This document shows positions 44,327 through 54,020 of a DNA stretch of 64,000 bases, one piece after another; the stretch's first letter is position 1, and each line of letters starts with the position of its first letter. The position numbers and the translations under genes are program-made. The stretch is from Fimadaptatus sp948467645. GTDB taxonomy: Bacteria; Bacillota; Clostridia; Christensenellales; Aristaeellaceae. The notes below the pieces were generated by a model. The model did no database searches and was not told the DNA's origin. It was given only the letters and a program-made list of their open reading frames with translations. Location of the stretch: positions 1-64,000 of the forward strand of contig CAOKFD010000005.1 of NCBI GenBank assembly GCA_948467645.1. The letters are read 5' to 3'.

Positions 44327-45163
44327 TTAATATACACCGATGCGAGTATGCGGCACTCTGCCATCCAGTATATCGGATATACGGTGGCGCGCGTGTGCAA
44401 TAAGCACAACCGTTCCGCGCCGTACGGGGGCTATCGAAAATTCCAGCTTTGCATGCGCGCCGCCTGAGCCTTTGCGCGACGTGCCCACACAGCAATGCTG
44501 CATGGCGCGAATTTTTTCAATACATGCCTCCACATTGTCGGCACGGATTTCATCCACAAGCGTTCGGGAGTCTGCCGGATCGCGATATATCCCTTCGGTG
44601 GAAGTCATTATCAGCAGGTATTTTGAGCACATCAAATCGCTGACTACCGCCGCAGTTTCATCATTATCTATACATTCTACTACGTGATCGTTGCTGCGGC
44701 GCAGCTCGGTCAGCTCAAACTTGCGGGTTTCCTCGTCAGAAACCGGGTCGTTGTAGTTGATGATCGGTATTGCATTTTGCGCTATTGCGCGCTCCAATGC
44801 ATGGCGTATGTGCGTACGTTTTTCCGGGTCGTTAAAGTGCTGATGCTCTACCAGCAATTGGCGCACCGAGTATTCGGGATGTATGAACTGGCGATAATTG
44901 GCCATAAGTATCGCCTGTCCCTGCGCACTGTAATCTGTCTTGCACTCCTCGGCGTCGCCTGTCAGCTCGTGACCGCCGTTGCGCTTCATATAATCAAGAC
45001 GGCCTATTTCAGCCGCGCCACTCGTGACCCATATCATGCCAGGGCGCAGTTCATCGCCTAGCCGCGACAGTATATTGTAGTCGATGTCGTTATCTTCCCG
45101 GCGTATCAGCGCCATGGAGCCAACCTTGCCAACCAGACTTACGCGCTTTTCATTTTGAGACAT
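44327..45163 (-). CDS. Glutamate 5-kinase-like amino acid kinase
   Basis: 278 residues of the amino acid kinase fold: VGKVGSMALI, WVTSGAAEIG, DPVSDEE, STEGIYRDP and GSGGAHAKLEFS (cf. GTGGMxTK in ProB). No C-terminal PUA domain and no proA nearby. The N-terminal GSS of ProB reads GSMA, so substrate may differ. The ATG at 45163 has GGTGGG upstream. Divergent from the rhamnosidase gene. Confidence 0.65.
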   Translation of the reverse strand: MSQNEKRVSLVGKVGSMALIRREDNDIDYNILSRLGDELRPGMIWVTSGAAEIGRLDYMKRNGGHELTGDAEECKTDYSAQGQAILMANYRQFIHPEYSVRQLLVEHQHFNDPEKRTHIRHALERAIAQNAIPIINYNDPVSDEETRKFELTELRRSNDHVVECIDNDETAAVVSDLMCSKYLLIMTSTEGIYRDPADSRTLVDEIRADNVEACIEKIRAMQHCCVGTSRKGSGGAHAKLEFSIAPVRRGTVVLIAHARHRISDILDGRVPHTRIGVY

Positions 45164-45232
45164 ATACAACCCACCCGCTTTTGTCGATTTATGCTGCAAT
45201 GCAAATAATTATATCACCCGCAATTTGCCCGG

Positions 45233-45250
45233 TCAACACGAAAGTGTTGA
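45233..45250. repeat. TCAACAC hairpin between divergent genes
   Basis: TCAACAC-GAAA-GTGTTGA, a 7-bp stem with a GNRA loop. TCAACACG recurs at 45339-45346, just upstream of the extended -10. Possible operator half sites for the rhamnosidase promoter. Confidence 0.4.
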
Positions 45251-45355
45251 ATGTACGTGTGTAAATAAGATGCTCACCTGCTTTGCATTCAGTTATACGA
45301 ATAACACTTAAGTTTGCTAAAATGTAATTTGCCGCTGTTCAACACGCAATGAGTG

Positions 45356-45364
45356 TGCTATAAT
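45356..45364 (+). promoter_or_regulatory. Extended -10 promoter of the GH78 gene
   Basis: TGCTATAAT, 34 bases before the start; poor -35. Confidence 0.5.
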
Positions 45365-45397
45365 CTAAGTATTGGTAAACGCTATGGAGGTAGCAAC

Positions 45398-47989
45398 ATG
45401 CTTACAATTTATGATCTACAATGTGAAAATTTTATATCGCCCATAGGTATATCCACCGACAGGCCACGTTTCAGTTGGAAACTGCGCAGCAACATGCGCG
45501 GCTGTGCACAGTGCAGCTATCAGATACAGCTTGCCACTGATTCGGACTTTGAATCGCTGGTATGGGACAGCGGCCGCGTCGCCGGTGATCAGAGCCAGCT
45601 TTGCGAGTACAAGGGAGAACCGCTTACAGCAGATACACGCTACTTCTTCCGCGTGCGCATCGAGGACAACCATCGCGAAAAGAGCGACTGGGTACAGTCC
45701 GTATTCGAAACCGGCATATTCGACCACAATGATTTCCGCGCTGATTTCATAGCGTCTCCGCTGGACAAGCCCGAGGATTCGTGCGGCATTTATTTCCGTC
45801 ACGGTTTCGCGGTGGATGGCGAGGTTGCCCGTGCTAAGGCATACGTAACCGCACTGGGCATGTACGACTTCCACATGAACGGCAGCAAAGTTGGCGACGC
45901 ATACTTTGCACCCGGATTCCTATCTTACAACAAGCATCTCCAGGTACAGGCATACGACGTGACCGACATGCTGCGTCAGGGCGAAAACGTCGTGGGCGCG
46001 GTTGTGGGTGCAGGCTGGTACAAGGGCGATCTGGTATGGAAGGATCATCGCAATTTCAGCGGCAGCAAGAACGCGCTGTTCGTACAACTCCATATAACCT
46101 ACAAGGATGGCCGCAAGCAGGTTGTAATGACCGGCGAGGACTGGCAGAGCGGTCTTGGCCCGATAACGTTCAGCGAACTGTATCACGGTGAAACGTACGA
46201 CGCGAACCTTGCCGATCCCAACTGGTGCAACACGACCGAAGGCGGGCACTTTGTCAAGTGCGAGCTGATCAAGTTTGACAAGTCCGTTATGTGTATGCAG
46301 ACCGGCGAATTTGTGCGCGAGCAGGGAATCATTCGCCCCATAGAAAAGATAAAGACACCCGCTGGTGAAACCGTCTTTGATTTCGGCCAGAACATGGTCG
46401 GCTATGTGCGCGTAAAGGTAAGCGGCAACAAAGGCGAACGCGTGCGCCTGGGCTTTGCCGAAGTGCTGGATAAGGACGGCAACTTCTATACCGCCAATAT
46501 GCGTTCCGCACGCAACGACATTAACTACATACTTTCTGGCGAAGGCGAGGAAGTATTCCAGCCGCATTTTACATTCCAGGGATTCCGCTATATGCGCGTG
46601 ATCGAATTCCCCGGATTTGCGCAGAGCGAAAACTTTGAAGGCGTTGTGCTGGATTCCGACATGCGCACTACCGGCGAATTTGAATGCTCCAACGAGCTGA
46701 TAAATCGTCTGGTCAAAAACGTACAGTGGGGCTTCAAGGGCAATTCTGTCGACGTGCCGACCGACTGCCCGCAGCGCGACGAGCGTCTGGGCTGGACGGG
46801 CGATGCACAGGTGTTCATACGCACGGCCTGCTTCCTGCGCGATACGCGTGCCTTCTACTCCAAGTGGCTGGACGATATGGCTTGCGATCAGTTGGAGAAC
46901 GGCGGCATACCGCACGTTATTCCCGATGTGCTTAAAAATGGCGACTCGGCGTGCGGCTGGGCAGATGCGGCTACTATATGCCCGTGGACGTTGTACCTGT
47001 GCTACGGTGATAAGCGTGAGTTGAAGAAGAACTATCCCATGATGAAGAAGTGGGTTGAGCATGTGCGCAGCGTCGCCAACAAGGGCGTATACTGGGACAG
47101 CGGTTCCCACTTTGGTGACTGGCTGGCTCTGGACGCAAAGGAAGGCAGTTATAAGGGCGCCACGCCGAACGATCTGACTGCGACGGCGTATTATGCATAT
47201 TCCACGCTCATAATGAGCAAAGCCGCTGAGGTTCTGGGTTACAGTGCGGAAAGCGCTAACTATATGCGGCTGCACAACGACATAGCGGAGTTCTTCAAGC
47301 GCGAGTTCTTCACTCCCAACGGCCGACTGGCTGTGCCGACTCAGACAGCACATGTGCTGGCGCTGATGTTTGATCTTGTGCCTGAAAACGCTGTTCAGCG
47401 CACCATCGACGCTCTTGTAAAGTTGATTGAGACCAATGACAATCACCTTACCACAGGCTTCCTGGGCACGCCTTACCTGTGCTATGCCCTCAGCCGCTAT
47501 GGCCGCACCGACGTTGCAATAAAGCTGCTTATGCGTGAAGAGTTCCCGTCTTGGCTGTATTCGGTAAAGCAGGGCGCAACCACAATATGGGAGCACTGGG
47601 ACGGCATAAAGCCCGACGGCTCATTCTGGAGCGATGCGATGAACTCGTATAACCATTATGCCTACGGCTGCATACTTGACTGGATTGTCGAGACGCTGGC
47701 CGGCATCAATGTGGACGAGCGCATGACCGGCTACAAGCGATTTACCGTAATGCCGCAGCTGCCCAATGAGTGGAACGATCTCAAGTGCAGCTATGACAGC
47801 GTGTATGGTAAGATCGCCGTTGAACTGACGCGCGGCGATGCTGGCTTGAATGTGAAGCTCACCGTCCCGGAGAATACTTCGTGCGTATTTAAGCTGGGTG
47901 ATTTCCGCAAGGACTTCGGCTCCGGCACGTATGAGTTTGATTGCCCCGACGTACCGGTTCCCACGTTTGAAACGGCTGAAGCAAAGTAA
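45398..47989 (+). CDS. Alpha-L-rhamnosidase (GH78)
   Basis: 863 residues. N-terminal beta domains include FSWKLRSN (Bac_rhamnosid_N) and LTADTRYFFRV (fibronectin-like). The (alpha/alpha)6 barrel has the family signature DCPQRDERLGWTGDAQVF around 460-480 and NSYNHYAYG near the end, plus a C-terminal beta domain. No signal peptide, so it acts on imported rhamnosides. GGAGG precedes the ATG at 45398. Confidence 0.9.
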   Translation: MLTIYDLQCENFISPIGISTDRPRFSWKLRSNMRGCAQCSYQIQLATDSDFESLVWDSGRVAGDQSQLCEYKGEPLTADTRYFFRVRIEDNHREKSDWVQSVFETGIFDHNDFRADFIASPLDKPEDSCGIYFRHGFAVDGEVARAKAYVTALGMYDFHMNGSKVGDAYFAPGFLSYNKHLQVQAYDVTDMLRQGENVVGAVVGAGWYKGDLVWKDHRNFSGSKNALFVQLHITYKDGRKQVVMTGEDWQSGLGPITFSELYHGETYDANLADPNWCNTTEGGHFVKCELIKFDKSVMCMQTGEFVREQGIIRPIEKIKTPAGETVFDFGQNMVGYVRVKVSGNKGERVRLGFAEVLDKDGNFYTANMRSARNDINYILSGEGEEVFQPHFTFQGFRYMRVIEFPGFAQSENFEGVVLDSDMRTTGEFECSNELINRLVKNVQWGFKGNSVDVPTDCPQRDERLGWTGDAQVFIRTACFLRDTRAFYSKWLDDMACDQLENGGIPHVIPDVLKNGDSACGWADAATICPWTLYLCYGDKRELKKNYPMMKKWVEHVRSVANKGVYWDSGSHFGDWLALDAKEGSYKGATPNDLTATAYYAYSTLIMSKAAEVLGYSAESANYMRLHNDIAEFFKREFFTPNGRLAVPTQTAHVLALMFDLVPENAVQRTIDALVKLIETNDNHLTTGFLGTPYLCYALSRYGRTDVAIKLLMREEFPSWLYSVKQGATTIWEHWDGIKPDGSFWSDAMNSYNHYAYGCILDWIVETLAGINVDERMTGYKRFTVMPQLPNEWNDLKCSYDSVYGKIAVELTRGDAGLNVKLTVPENTSCVFKLGDFRKDFGSGTYEFDCPDVPVPTFETAEAK

Positions 47990-48000
47990 TCTCGGCATGG

Positions 48001-48070
48001 AATAAAAACAATCATCCCGTCGGTCTTTTGAAGCTTAAAACGCTTCTTGGATCGACGGGATGATTTTCAT
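48001..48070. terminator. Bidirectional terminator
   Basis: A 13-bp stem (AATCATCCCGTCG at 48010-48022, CGACGGGATGATT at 48053-48065) with A and T tracts on both sides, between convergent genes. Confidence 0.85.
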
Positions 48071-48090
48071 TTACTCTTGTTTAGTCGTGC

Positions 48091-49023
48091 TTATTCGCAT
48101 TCACCCAGATAGACGCGCACGCAGTTGGCCGCCTTAAAATCGCGCGTGCCCATACCGTAGCCTATGCGTTCCACACGCATGAGCGGCAGAGGGCCGAAAC
48201 TGTCGGCAAGGCTGGTAAGCAGCGCCGCACCAGTAGGCGTACACAGTTCGCCGCGTATAGCGCTTCCGTAAACCGGAGCGCCGCGCAGTATATACGCAGT
48301 GGCCGGAGCCGGTACAGGCAGCAGACCATGCGCACAGCGTACCATTCCACTGCCCAAATTGACGGGCGAAACGATTATCTGGTCAGGCGCTATACGCTCA
48401 ATCAGCTCGCACACGCCAACCACGTCGGCCACAGCGTCGGCCGTGCCGACTTCGTGGAAATGTATCTTTTCAACAGCACAGCCATGCGCATGGGATTCTG
48501 CTTCAGCGATGAGCTTATATACGCTCATTGCGCGCTGCTTAACGCCGTCGGACAGATCGAGATCGTTTATCATGTGTTCAATGTCATGCATACCGGCGTG
48601 ATGGTGATGCGCGTGAACATGATCTTCATCACCGTGATGATGATGCTCAACATGAATATGATGGTGTTCATGGTCATAGCAATGAACGTGATCGGCATGT
48701 GCATGGTCATGTTCGTCCGCATGGTCATGATCGGCGTGAGTATGCTCATGATCGCCACAATGTTCATGATGCTGCTCATCCGCATGGTCGTGATGGTCAT
48801 GGTGAAAGTGATCGTCTTCCTCCATATCATCGACGGTTACGCACATATGCGTGCCCATTATGCCGCATTTGGATGCAGCTTCGCGCTCGACATGTACGCC
48901 CGGCAGCCCCAGCGAATTCATGCGCGCGACAAAGCCGTCGGCATCATCTATAAGCTCGCTTAGCGCACCCATAAGCATGTCGCCAGCCGCGCCCATGTTG
49001 CATTCAATATAAAGCGTTTTCAT
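48091..49023 (-). CDS. larC: LarC1-type nickel-pincer cofactor protein with a His-rich insert
   Basis: 310 residues. ECNMGAAGDMLMGAL at the start, VEKIHFHEVGTADAVADVVG in the middle and FGPLPLMRVERIGYGMGTRDF near the end mark LarC1. Full LarC (about 400 residues, in lactobacilli joined by frameshift) installs nickel into the lactate racemase cofactor. Here the frame ends shortly after the LarC1 core and a terminator follows, so LarC2 is absent. An insert at 72-150 has 36 His in 79 residues plus Asp/Glu, a likely nickel store. larA, larB and larE are not in the window. Confidence 0.8.
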   Translation of the reverse strand: MKTLYIECNMGAAGDMLMGALSELIDDADGFVARMNSLGLPGVHVEREAASKCGIMGTHMCVTVDDMEEDDHFHHDHHDHADEQHHEHCGDHEHTHADHDHADEHDHAHADHVHCYDHEHHHIHVEHHHHGDEDHVHAHHHHAGMHDIEHMINDLDLSDGVKQRAMSVYKLIAEAESHAHGCAVEKIHFHEVGTADAVADVVGVCELIERIAPDQIIVSPVNLGSGMVRCAHGLLPVPAPATAYILRGAPVYGSAIRGELCTPTGAALLTSLADSFGPLPLMRVERIGYGMGTRDFKAANCVRVYLGECE

Positions 49024-49066
49024 TGTACCATTCCCCTTACCGTTTATGGACAGGTTGTCTATGGCC

Positions 49067-50317
49067 TTACTTTTTGCGCTTCAGGTACTTGTCTACCTTG
49101 CCCTTCATTTCGTCGGAAACCTTGCGTTCGAACGGGAATACGGTCGCGTTGGCTACTTTATTGGTGAACACAAAGGCGTTCGTCATGGTAGTCTTGAGCG
49201 CAGTCGCAGATAGGAAGTCCAGCGTATCCAGCCTGTTATGGCCAAAGCCAGCGCCCGGAGCTGCAAATCGCGCAAAGTTAATCGCAGGCACACCGTTATC
49301 GGTGAACGGTATAGAGTCGCTGGAGTATGTATCGCTGCTTACGCGCGCGGCCAGACCGTTTTCGCGCATCATACCGTCGGCGTAGTGCTCGAGCGCATCA
49401 TCGCCCATGGTTATGCAAATGTCAAAGCCCAGTATAGGCGCGGCCATATCGACGTTAATCATGATCTTGTGCTTGGCCAGTTCGTCCTTATGCGCCTCGC
49501 AGAAATAGGTGCTGCCGCACAGGCCGACTTCTTCGGAGCCGAACCACATGAACTTGAGCGTGCGGAGCGGAGGATTCTGCTTGAAATAGCGCATCAGTTC
49601 AACAAGTATGACACTGCCCGAGCCGTTATCATATACACCCTTGGAGTACTCGGTGCTGTCGTAGTGTGCGCCCAGCGAGATTATCTCATCCGGATACTTG
49701 GTGCCGGGTATCGTAGCGTATACGTTATGGCTGGTCAGGTCAACCTTGCGCGAACGCACGACCATGCGCACGCGAGTTGCGCCGCGGCGTACCATGTCCA
49801 TAGCGTCGGCGACACGCATATTTACCGCACAGGTATCGCCAAAAGCATCGGTCATCTTGGGGCGCAGTGCGCGGAGCGCAATCTCCATGTCCTCAGGCTT
49901 TTCCAGTATGCTGCCGGAGAAAGCAATTATCCCCTTTGCACCCGCCTTCTGGATGCGCTCGTAGGGATCATAGTTGAGATAACCGTTGTACAGGACTATC
50001 TTGTCCTTCACGTCCACGAGGTTGGCTTCCAGCGCGTTTTCGACATATACGAAATCCGCCTCGATGCCCTCGTCGCCGGTGTCCAGCGAACGGCGCATAC
50101 CGGTCACTTCATACTTTGCCTGGAACGGCTCCAGCACTTCCAGTTCGGCGCGATCGACTTCACCGTCATGTACGGTAAAAGGCTCGATCTCACAGTTTAC
50201 GCCTATCGACTCCGCCTCAGCCGCAAGCATCTTGGCCGCAGTATATTCCTCTTCAGTGCCGCTCATGCGAGTAAACGCCAGCTTTTTAAGCAGCTCAAAA
50301 GCTCTTATCTCATCCAT
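49067..50317 (-). CDS. M28 family metallopeptidase with PA domain
   Basis: 416 residues. Zn ligands are visible: His in GAHYDS, Asp in VYDNGSG, Glu in FGSEEVGL, Asp in NVDM and His in GHNRLDT. A PA-type insert lies at about 90-190. No signal peptide, so it is probably intracellular; aminopeptidase-like. It lies 43 bases upstream of the larC gene and may share its transcript. Confidence 0.88.
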   Translation of the reverse strand: MDEIRAFELLKKLAFTRMSGTEEEYTAAKMLAAEAESIGVNCEIEPFTVHDGEVDRAELEVLEPFQAKYEVTGMRRSLDTGDEGIEADFVYVENALEANLVDVKDKIVLYNGYLNYDPYERIQKAGAKGIIAFSGSILEKPEDMEIALRALRPKMTDAFGDTCAVNMRVADAMDMVRRGATRVRMVVRSRKVDLTSHNVYATIPGTKYPDEIISLGAHYDSTEYSKGVYDNGSGSVILVELMRYFKQNPPLRTLKFMWFGSEEVGLCGSTYFCEAHKDELAKHKIMINVDMAAPILGFDICITMGDDALEHYADGMMRENGLAARVSSDTYSSDSIPFTDNGVPAINFARFAAPGAGFGHNRLDTLDFLSATALKTTMTNAFVFTNKVANATVFPFERKVSDEMKGKVDKYLKRKK

Positions 50318-50531
50318 GTATAATACCTACCCTTCTAAACAGTTGCATTGCCGTGGATGCCATTTCGCATCTGTACATAAACAGTTTCGCCGCCTGATGT
50401 AAATTTCCTCCAACAGTCAGCCTATAACCATGAATATTTACGTGCGTCGATCCAGATTTGACAGAATGGCTCAATATTATATATAATAGTAGTCGATTTG
50501 AACGATGTGATTTATCAGCAGGAGGAAAATA

Positions 50532-51674
50532 ATGCCACCGCTTACGTTAATGATAAAGCCGGTTTCCAGCATGTGCAACATGCGTTGTAAGTATTGCTTC
50601 TATGCAGACGTATCGCGCCATCGCGAGGTGCAGTCGTTCGGCGTAATGACTGACGAAACGTTGGAGAAGATAGTGCGCCGCGCGTTTGCCTATGCCGAGG
50701 GCAGCGTTGGATTTGCGTTTCAGGGTGGCGAGCCTACGCTCGCGGGCGCAGAGTTCTTTGCAAAGCTGTTGGAACTGGAACGCAAATACAACTCGCGGCA
50801 TATCGCGGTAAACAACTCGATACAGACCAACGCGTATGAGCTGTCAGACGAAATGATAGACGTACTTGCGCGCGGCAAGTTCCTGGTCGGCGTATCGCTG
50901 GATGGCCCGGCCGAAATTCACAATCGTATGCGCATAGACGCGCACGGCAACGGCACGCGCGAAACAATAGTGAAGAATATAGAGCGACTGCGCCGCGCCG
51001 GTATTGAGTACAACATACTTTGCGTGGTCAATCACTTCATAGCCTGTAATCCGCGCGCGGTATGGGACGCACTTTCGCCGCATGGCTACTTGCAATTTAT
51101 CCCCTGTCTGGATGGCTTTGACGGACAGCACGAGGAGTATTCGCTTACTGCCGAGGATTATCTCGGCTTTCTCAAAACCACGTTCGATTTATATTACAAG
51201 GCGTTCATGCAGCGCAAATACGTGTCAGTGCGCACATTTGACAACTACATAAGCATACTACTCGGCCAGATACCCGAAAACTGCGCAATGCAGGGGCGCT
51301 GCGGCACGTATTATCTGATAGAAGGCGACGGCGGTGTATATCCGTGCGACTTTTACGTGCTGGACAAATGGCGCATGGGCAACATAAATACCGCGTCGTT
51401 CCACACGCTGGCCAAGAGCGAGATCGCGGCGGATTTCCGCGCACAGTCGCACTATGTATCGCCGGAATGCCGTGAGTGCAAATGGTTCAGAATGTGCCGC
51501 GGTGGCTGCAAGCGCGAACGTGAGCCCTTCCTACCGGTATACGACGCGAGTTCGGGCGAAAGCATACTGCGCCCGCAATTGAACCGCTTCTGCAATACGT
51601 TTAAGGAGTTCTTCGAATACAGCTATGACCGCATGATCGAAATTGCAAACGATATAGCTAGACAAAGGCAATAA
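50532..51674 (+). CDS. Anaerobic sulfatase maturase-type radical SAM enzyme
   Basis: 380 residues. The radical SAM cluster motif is MCNMRCKYC (C15, C19, C22), followed by FQGGEPTLAG and a SPASM-type C-terminal cluster region (CAMQGRCGTYY, YPCDFY, CRECKWFRMCRGGCKRE). anSMEs convert Cys or Ser of sulfatases to formylglycine. No sulfatase gene is near. GGAGG precedes the ATG. Confidence 0.88.
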   Translation: MPPLTLMIKPVSSMCNMRCKYCFYADVSRHREVQSFGVMTDETLEKIVRRAFAYAEGSVGFAFQGGEPTLAGAEFFAKLLELERKYNSRHIAVNNSIQTNAYELSDEMIDVLARGKFLVGVSLDGPAEIHNRMRIDAHGNGTRETIVKNIERLRRAGIEYNILCVVNHFIACNPRAVWDALSPHGYLQFIPCLDGFDGQHEEYSLTAEDYLGFLKTTFDLYYKAFMQRKYVSVRTFDNYISILLGQIPENCAMQGRCGTYYLIEGDGGVYPCDFYVLDKWRMGNINTASFHTLAKSEIAADFRAQSHYVSPECRECKWFRMCRGGCKREREPFLPVYDASSGESILRPQLNRFCNTFKEFFEYSYDRMIEIANDIARQRQ

Positions 51675-51681
51675 GTACTCT

Positions 51682-51717
51682 GCCATGAGAAAGCATTTTG
51701 TTTCTCATGGCTTTTTA
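51682..51717 (+). terminator. Terminator of the maturase gene
   Basis: GCCATGAGAAA (51682-51692) pairs with TTTCTCATGGC (51701-51711), followed by TTTTT. Confidence 0.9.
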
Positions 51718-51831
51718 ATATATTGACAGGCAACATTTTCCGACGCGGGTACGTCATATATACATATATCGGACTTTTAAATGACAAAAGTATGTTTCAC
51801 AATGTGTCACGTATTAAGAAAGGATGTCATT

Positions 51832-53889
51832 ATGAATATAAAGAAGCTGGCTTCGGTTGCAATGTGTACATTGGCGTTTGTCTGTGCCGCGTCTGCATTG
51901 GGCGAAGGTACTCAGAGTGCAACCAGCGCTATCGAAGAAAGCGAACAGACTGTGCTGAGCAGCATCGCGGGCGGGCAGGTGCTTGACGCGGGCGATAAGT
52001 ACTACATTGCGATAAGCGAACTGCCGACGTGTGCGGACGGCACGGTTCTCGTATATGACAAGACCACCGGTGATATGGCCAAGCTTGCTACTGCGTCCAA
52101 TATAAGCCAGATGGTTTACGTAAGCGGCGCTATATACGCGCTCACACCTGTAAGGGACGGAGTATGTTTGATACGCATTACCGATAAGTGCGAGGCGCTT
52201 ACTACCGCGACTGTAATCGACCAGTTGAGCGTATATGACGGCAAACTGTACTTCTTAGCCGATGGTCATCTTACGTCAGTATCGCCGGACGGAAGCGATA
52301 TGTGCACGCTTTCCACGCTTAACATGGGGCAGTATGTGATCGTTGATGGCACGGTGTACTTTACCAACATGGACGATGCTAAGACTTATACCGTCAATTC
52401 CAAGCTGCAGGGACAGGCATTGTCGCTTACCGCAGGCTGCCTGTATTCGCTCAACCTGAGCACCGGCGTTCAGGCAAAACAGCTTAGCGACGGCGTTAAG
52501 TCGCTTAAGGCATTTGGCAACGCCATCTACCTGCAAAACATGGGTGAAAGCTATGTGATGAACATAGGTGACACCGAGCAGCCCACCGGCCGTCTGTGCA
52601 GATTCGATCCGGTCGAGCATAAGCTGGAGCGCGAGACTGTACAGAATGAATACAGCTACTTCCCCACTGCCGATGGGCTTATCGCGCACAGTGATTACGA
52701 GCTGGCACTGTACACCGGCAACGTGTACAATATGTCTCTATATAAGCTCGAACAGGGCTCGAGCGTATACGGCGTGGATGCACACGGCGTGATGGTATAT
52801 GAGCCAATCGCACAGCGACTGACATACGTATCGTCCGATTTGAACACGCTCAGCTATGTTGTCTATTCCGGCACGGATACGCCGGATCAGGTATATACGC
52901 GCCCTACGCTTTCACCCGCAAGCGCTACACAGGCTACCGCCGAGACTACGCCTACTCCTGAAATAACCCCGGTTGTTACCGCTGCGCCTACGGCGGTCGT
53001 TACGCAGGTTCCCACCGAGGGTATAATATTTACCGACAGCGCGACGCGCAGGCTTACCGAAAAGGAAATCCGCGCGCTTAAAGACAGTCAGCTTATATAT
53101 GCACGGTACGAAATTCTCGCGCGCAACGGATACGTATTTGAAACGAAAAAGTATCTGGAGTACTACCGTCAGTTCGACTGGTATCATGAAGATCCGAATT
53201 TCAAGTTCGGCGATCTGGATACCATCGAAAGCTATAACTACGAACTGATTCGCGCAATCATGAACGAGATATTCGCAACGCCTACGCCTGCGCCGACCAG
53301 CACGCCCGCGCCCACTCCCTCAACAACGTCCAGCGTGAGCAGCAAGAACTTCATATTCCCGGACAGCTCGACTGAAAAGCTCACCCGTGCGCAGGTACTC
53401 AAGGTGGATGTGGACAAGCTGCTGGAGGCACGGTACGAAATTCTCGCTCGCAACGGCTATGTGTTCAACAATAAGAGTTGGCAGAAGTACTACGAAAGCA
53501 AATCGTGGTATGAAGCGAATGAGAATTTCGCGTTCGGCGACATGAACAGCGTCGAAAGCTACAACTACGAGCTTATCCGTTCGATAGATAAGGAGATAAA
53601 CGGCGACGACGCTCCCCTGCCTACGCCGGGCTATCAGTTCATATTCCCGGACGCGATGAAGCGCAAGCTTACCCGTGAAGAAGTGCTTGCGGTTGATAAG
53701 AGCCAGCTGCTCAAGGCAAGGTATGAGATACTCGCGCGCACCGGGTACGTGTTCAATACTAAGGAGTGGAAGGTATACTTCGAGGCGCAGGACTGGTACG
53801 TACCGGACGAAAGCGTCGCCTTCGACGATATGAACGAGATAGAAAGCTATAACTACGAACTGATTCGTGCGATAGATAAAGAAGGCTGA
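51832..53889 (+). CDS. Exported protein with three YARHG-like domains
   Basis: 685 residues with a signal peptide (about 1-23, ending SALGE). The first ~365 residues are beta-rich repeats like a propeller (DUF5050-like, inference). A Thr/Pro linker (about 365-395) is followed by three YARHG-type domains at about 400-473, 509-586 and 602-684. Each has ARYEILAR, a YVF element and ESYNYELIR (cf. YARHG consensus), and Thr/Pro linkers separate them. Secreted; the role of YARHG is not known. The ATG at 51832 follows AAAGGATG. Confidence 0.75.
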   Translation: MNIKKLASVAMCTLAFVCAASALGEGTQSATSAIEESEQTVLSSIAGGQVLDAGDKYYIAISELPTCADGTVLVYDKTTGDMAKLATASNISQMVYVSGAIYALTPVRDGVCLIRITDKCEALTTATVIDQLSVYDGKLYFLADGHLTSVSPDGSDMCTLSTLNMGQYVIVDGTVYFTNMDDAKTYTVNSKLQGQALSLTAGCLYSLNLSTGVQAKQLSDGVKSLKAFGNAIYLQNMGESYVMNIGDTEQPTGRLCRFDPVEHKLERETVQNEYSYFPTADGLIAHSDYELALYTGNVYNMSLYKLEQGSSVYGVDAHGVMVYEPIAQRLTYVSSDLNTLSYVVYSGTDTPDQVYTRPTLSPASATQATAETTPTPEITPVVTAAPTAVVTQVPTEGIIFTDSATRRLTEKEIRALKDSQLIYARYEILARNGYVFETKKYLEYYRQFDWYHEDPNFKFGDLDTIESYNYELIRAIMNEIFATPTPAPTSTPAPTPSTTSSVSSKNFIFPDSSTEKLTRAQVLKVDVDKLLEARYEILARNGYVFNNKSWQKYYESKSWYEANENFAFGDMNSVESYNYELIRSIDKEINGDDAPLPTPGYQFIFPDAMKRKLTREEVLAVDKSQLLKARYEILARTGYVFNTKEWKVYFEAQDWYVPDESVAFDDMNEIESYNYELIRAIDKEG

Positions 53890-53903
53890 CAAACCTTAAT
53901 TGC

Positions 53904-53945
53904 GCTGCTCCATCGACTGAATTTGGGCGATGGAGCAGCTTTTTA
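53904..53945 (+). terminator. Terminator of the YARHG-protein gene
   Basis: GCTGCTCCATCG (53904-53915) pairs with CGATGGAGCAGC (53928-53939), followed by TTTTT. Confidence 0.9.
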
Positions 53946-54020
53946 TATTGTTTTTTCCAGTTGTTTGGTTTATAATAATGCACAGTAAACATTCACGCGC
54001 GGGGAGTGAGCCATCGCATC

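Noticed and set aside
45920..47596. Minus-strand open frame of about 560 codons inside the GH78 gene
   Set aside because: Antisense shadow of a well-supported rhamnosidase.
48328..48963. Met/Val-rich plus-strand frame that looks like a membrane protein
   Set aside because: It is the reverse complement of the His-rich larC insert (CAT/ATG symmetry), with no ribosome binding site.
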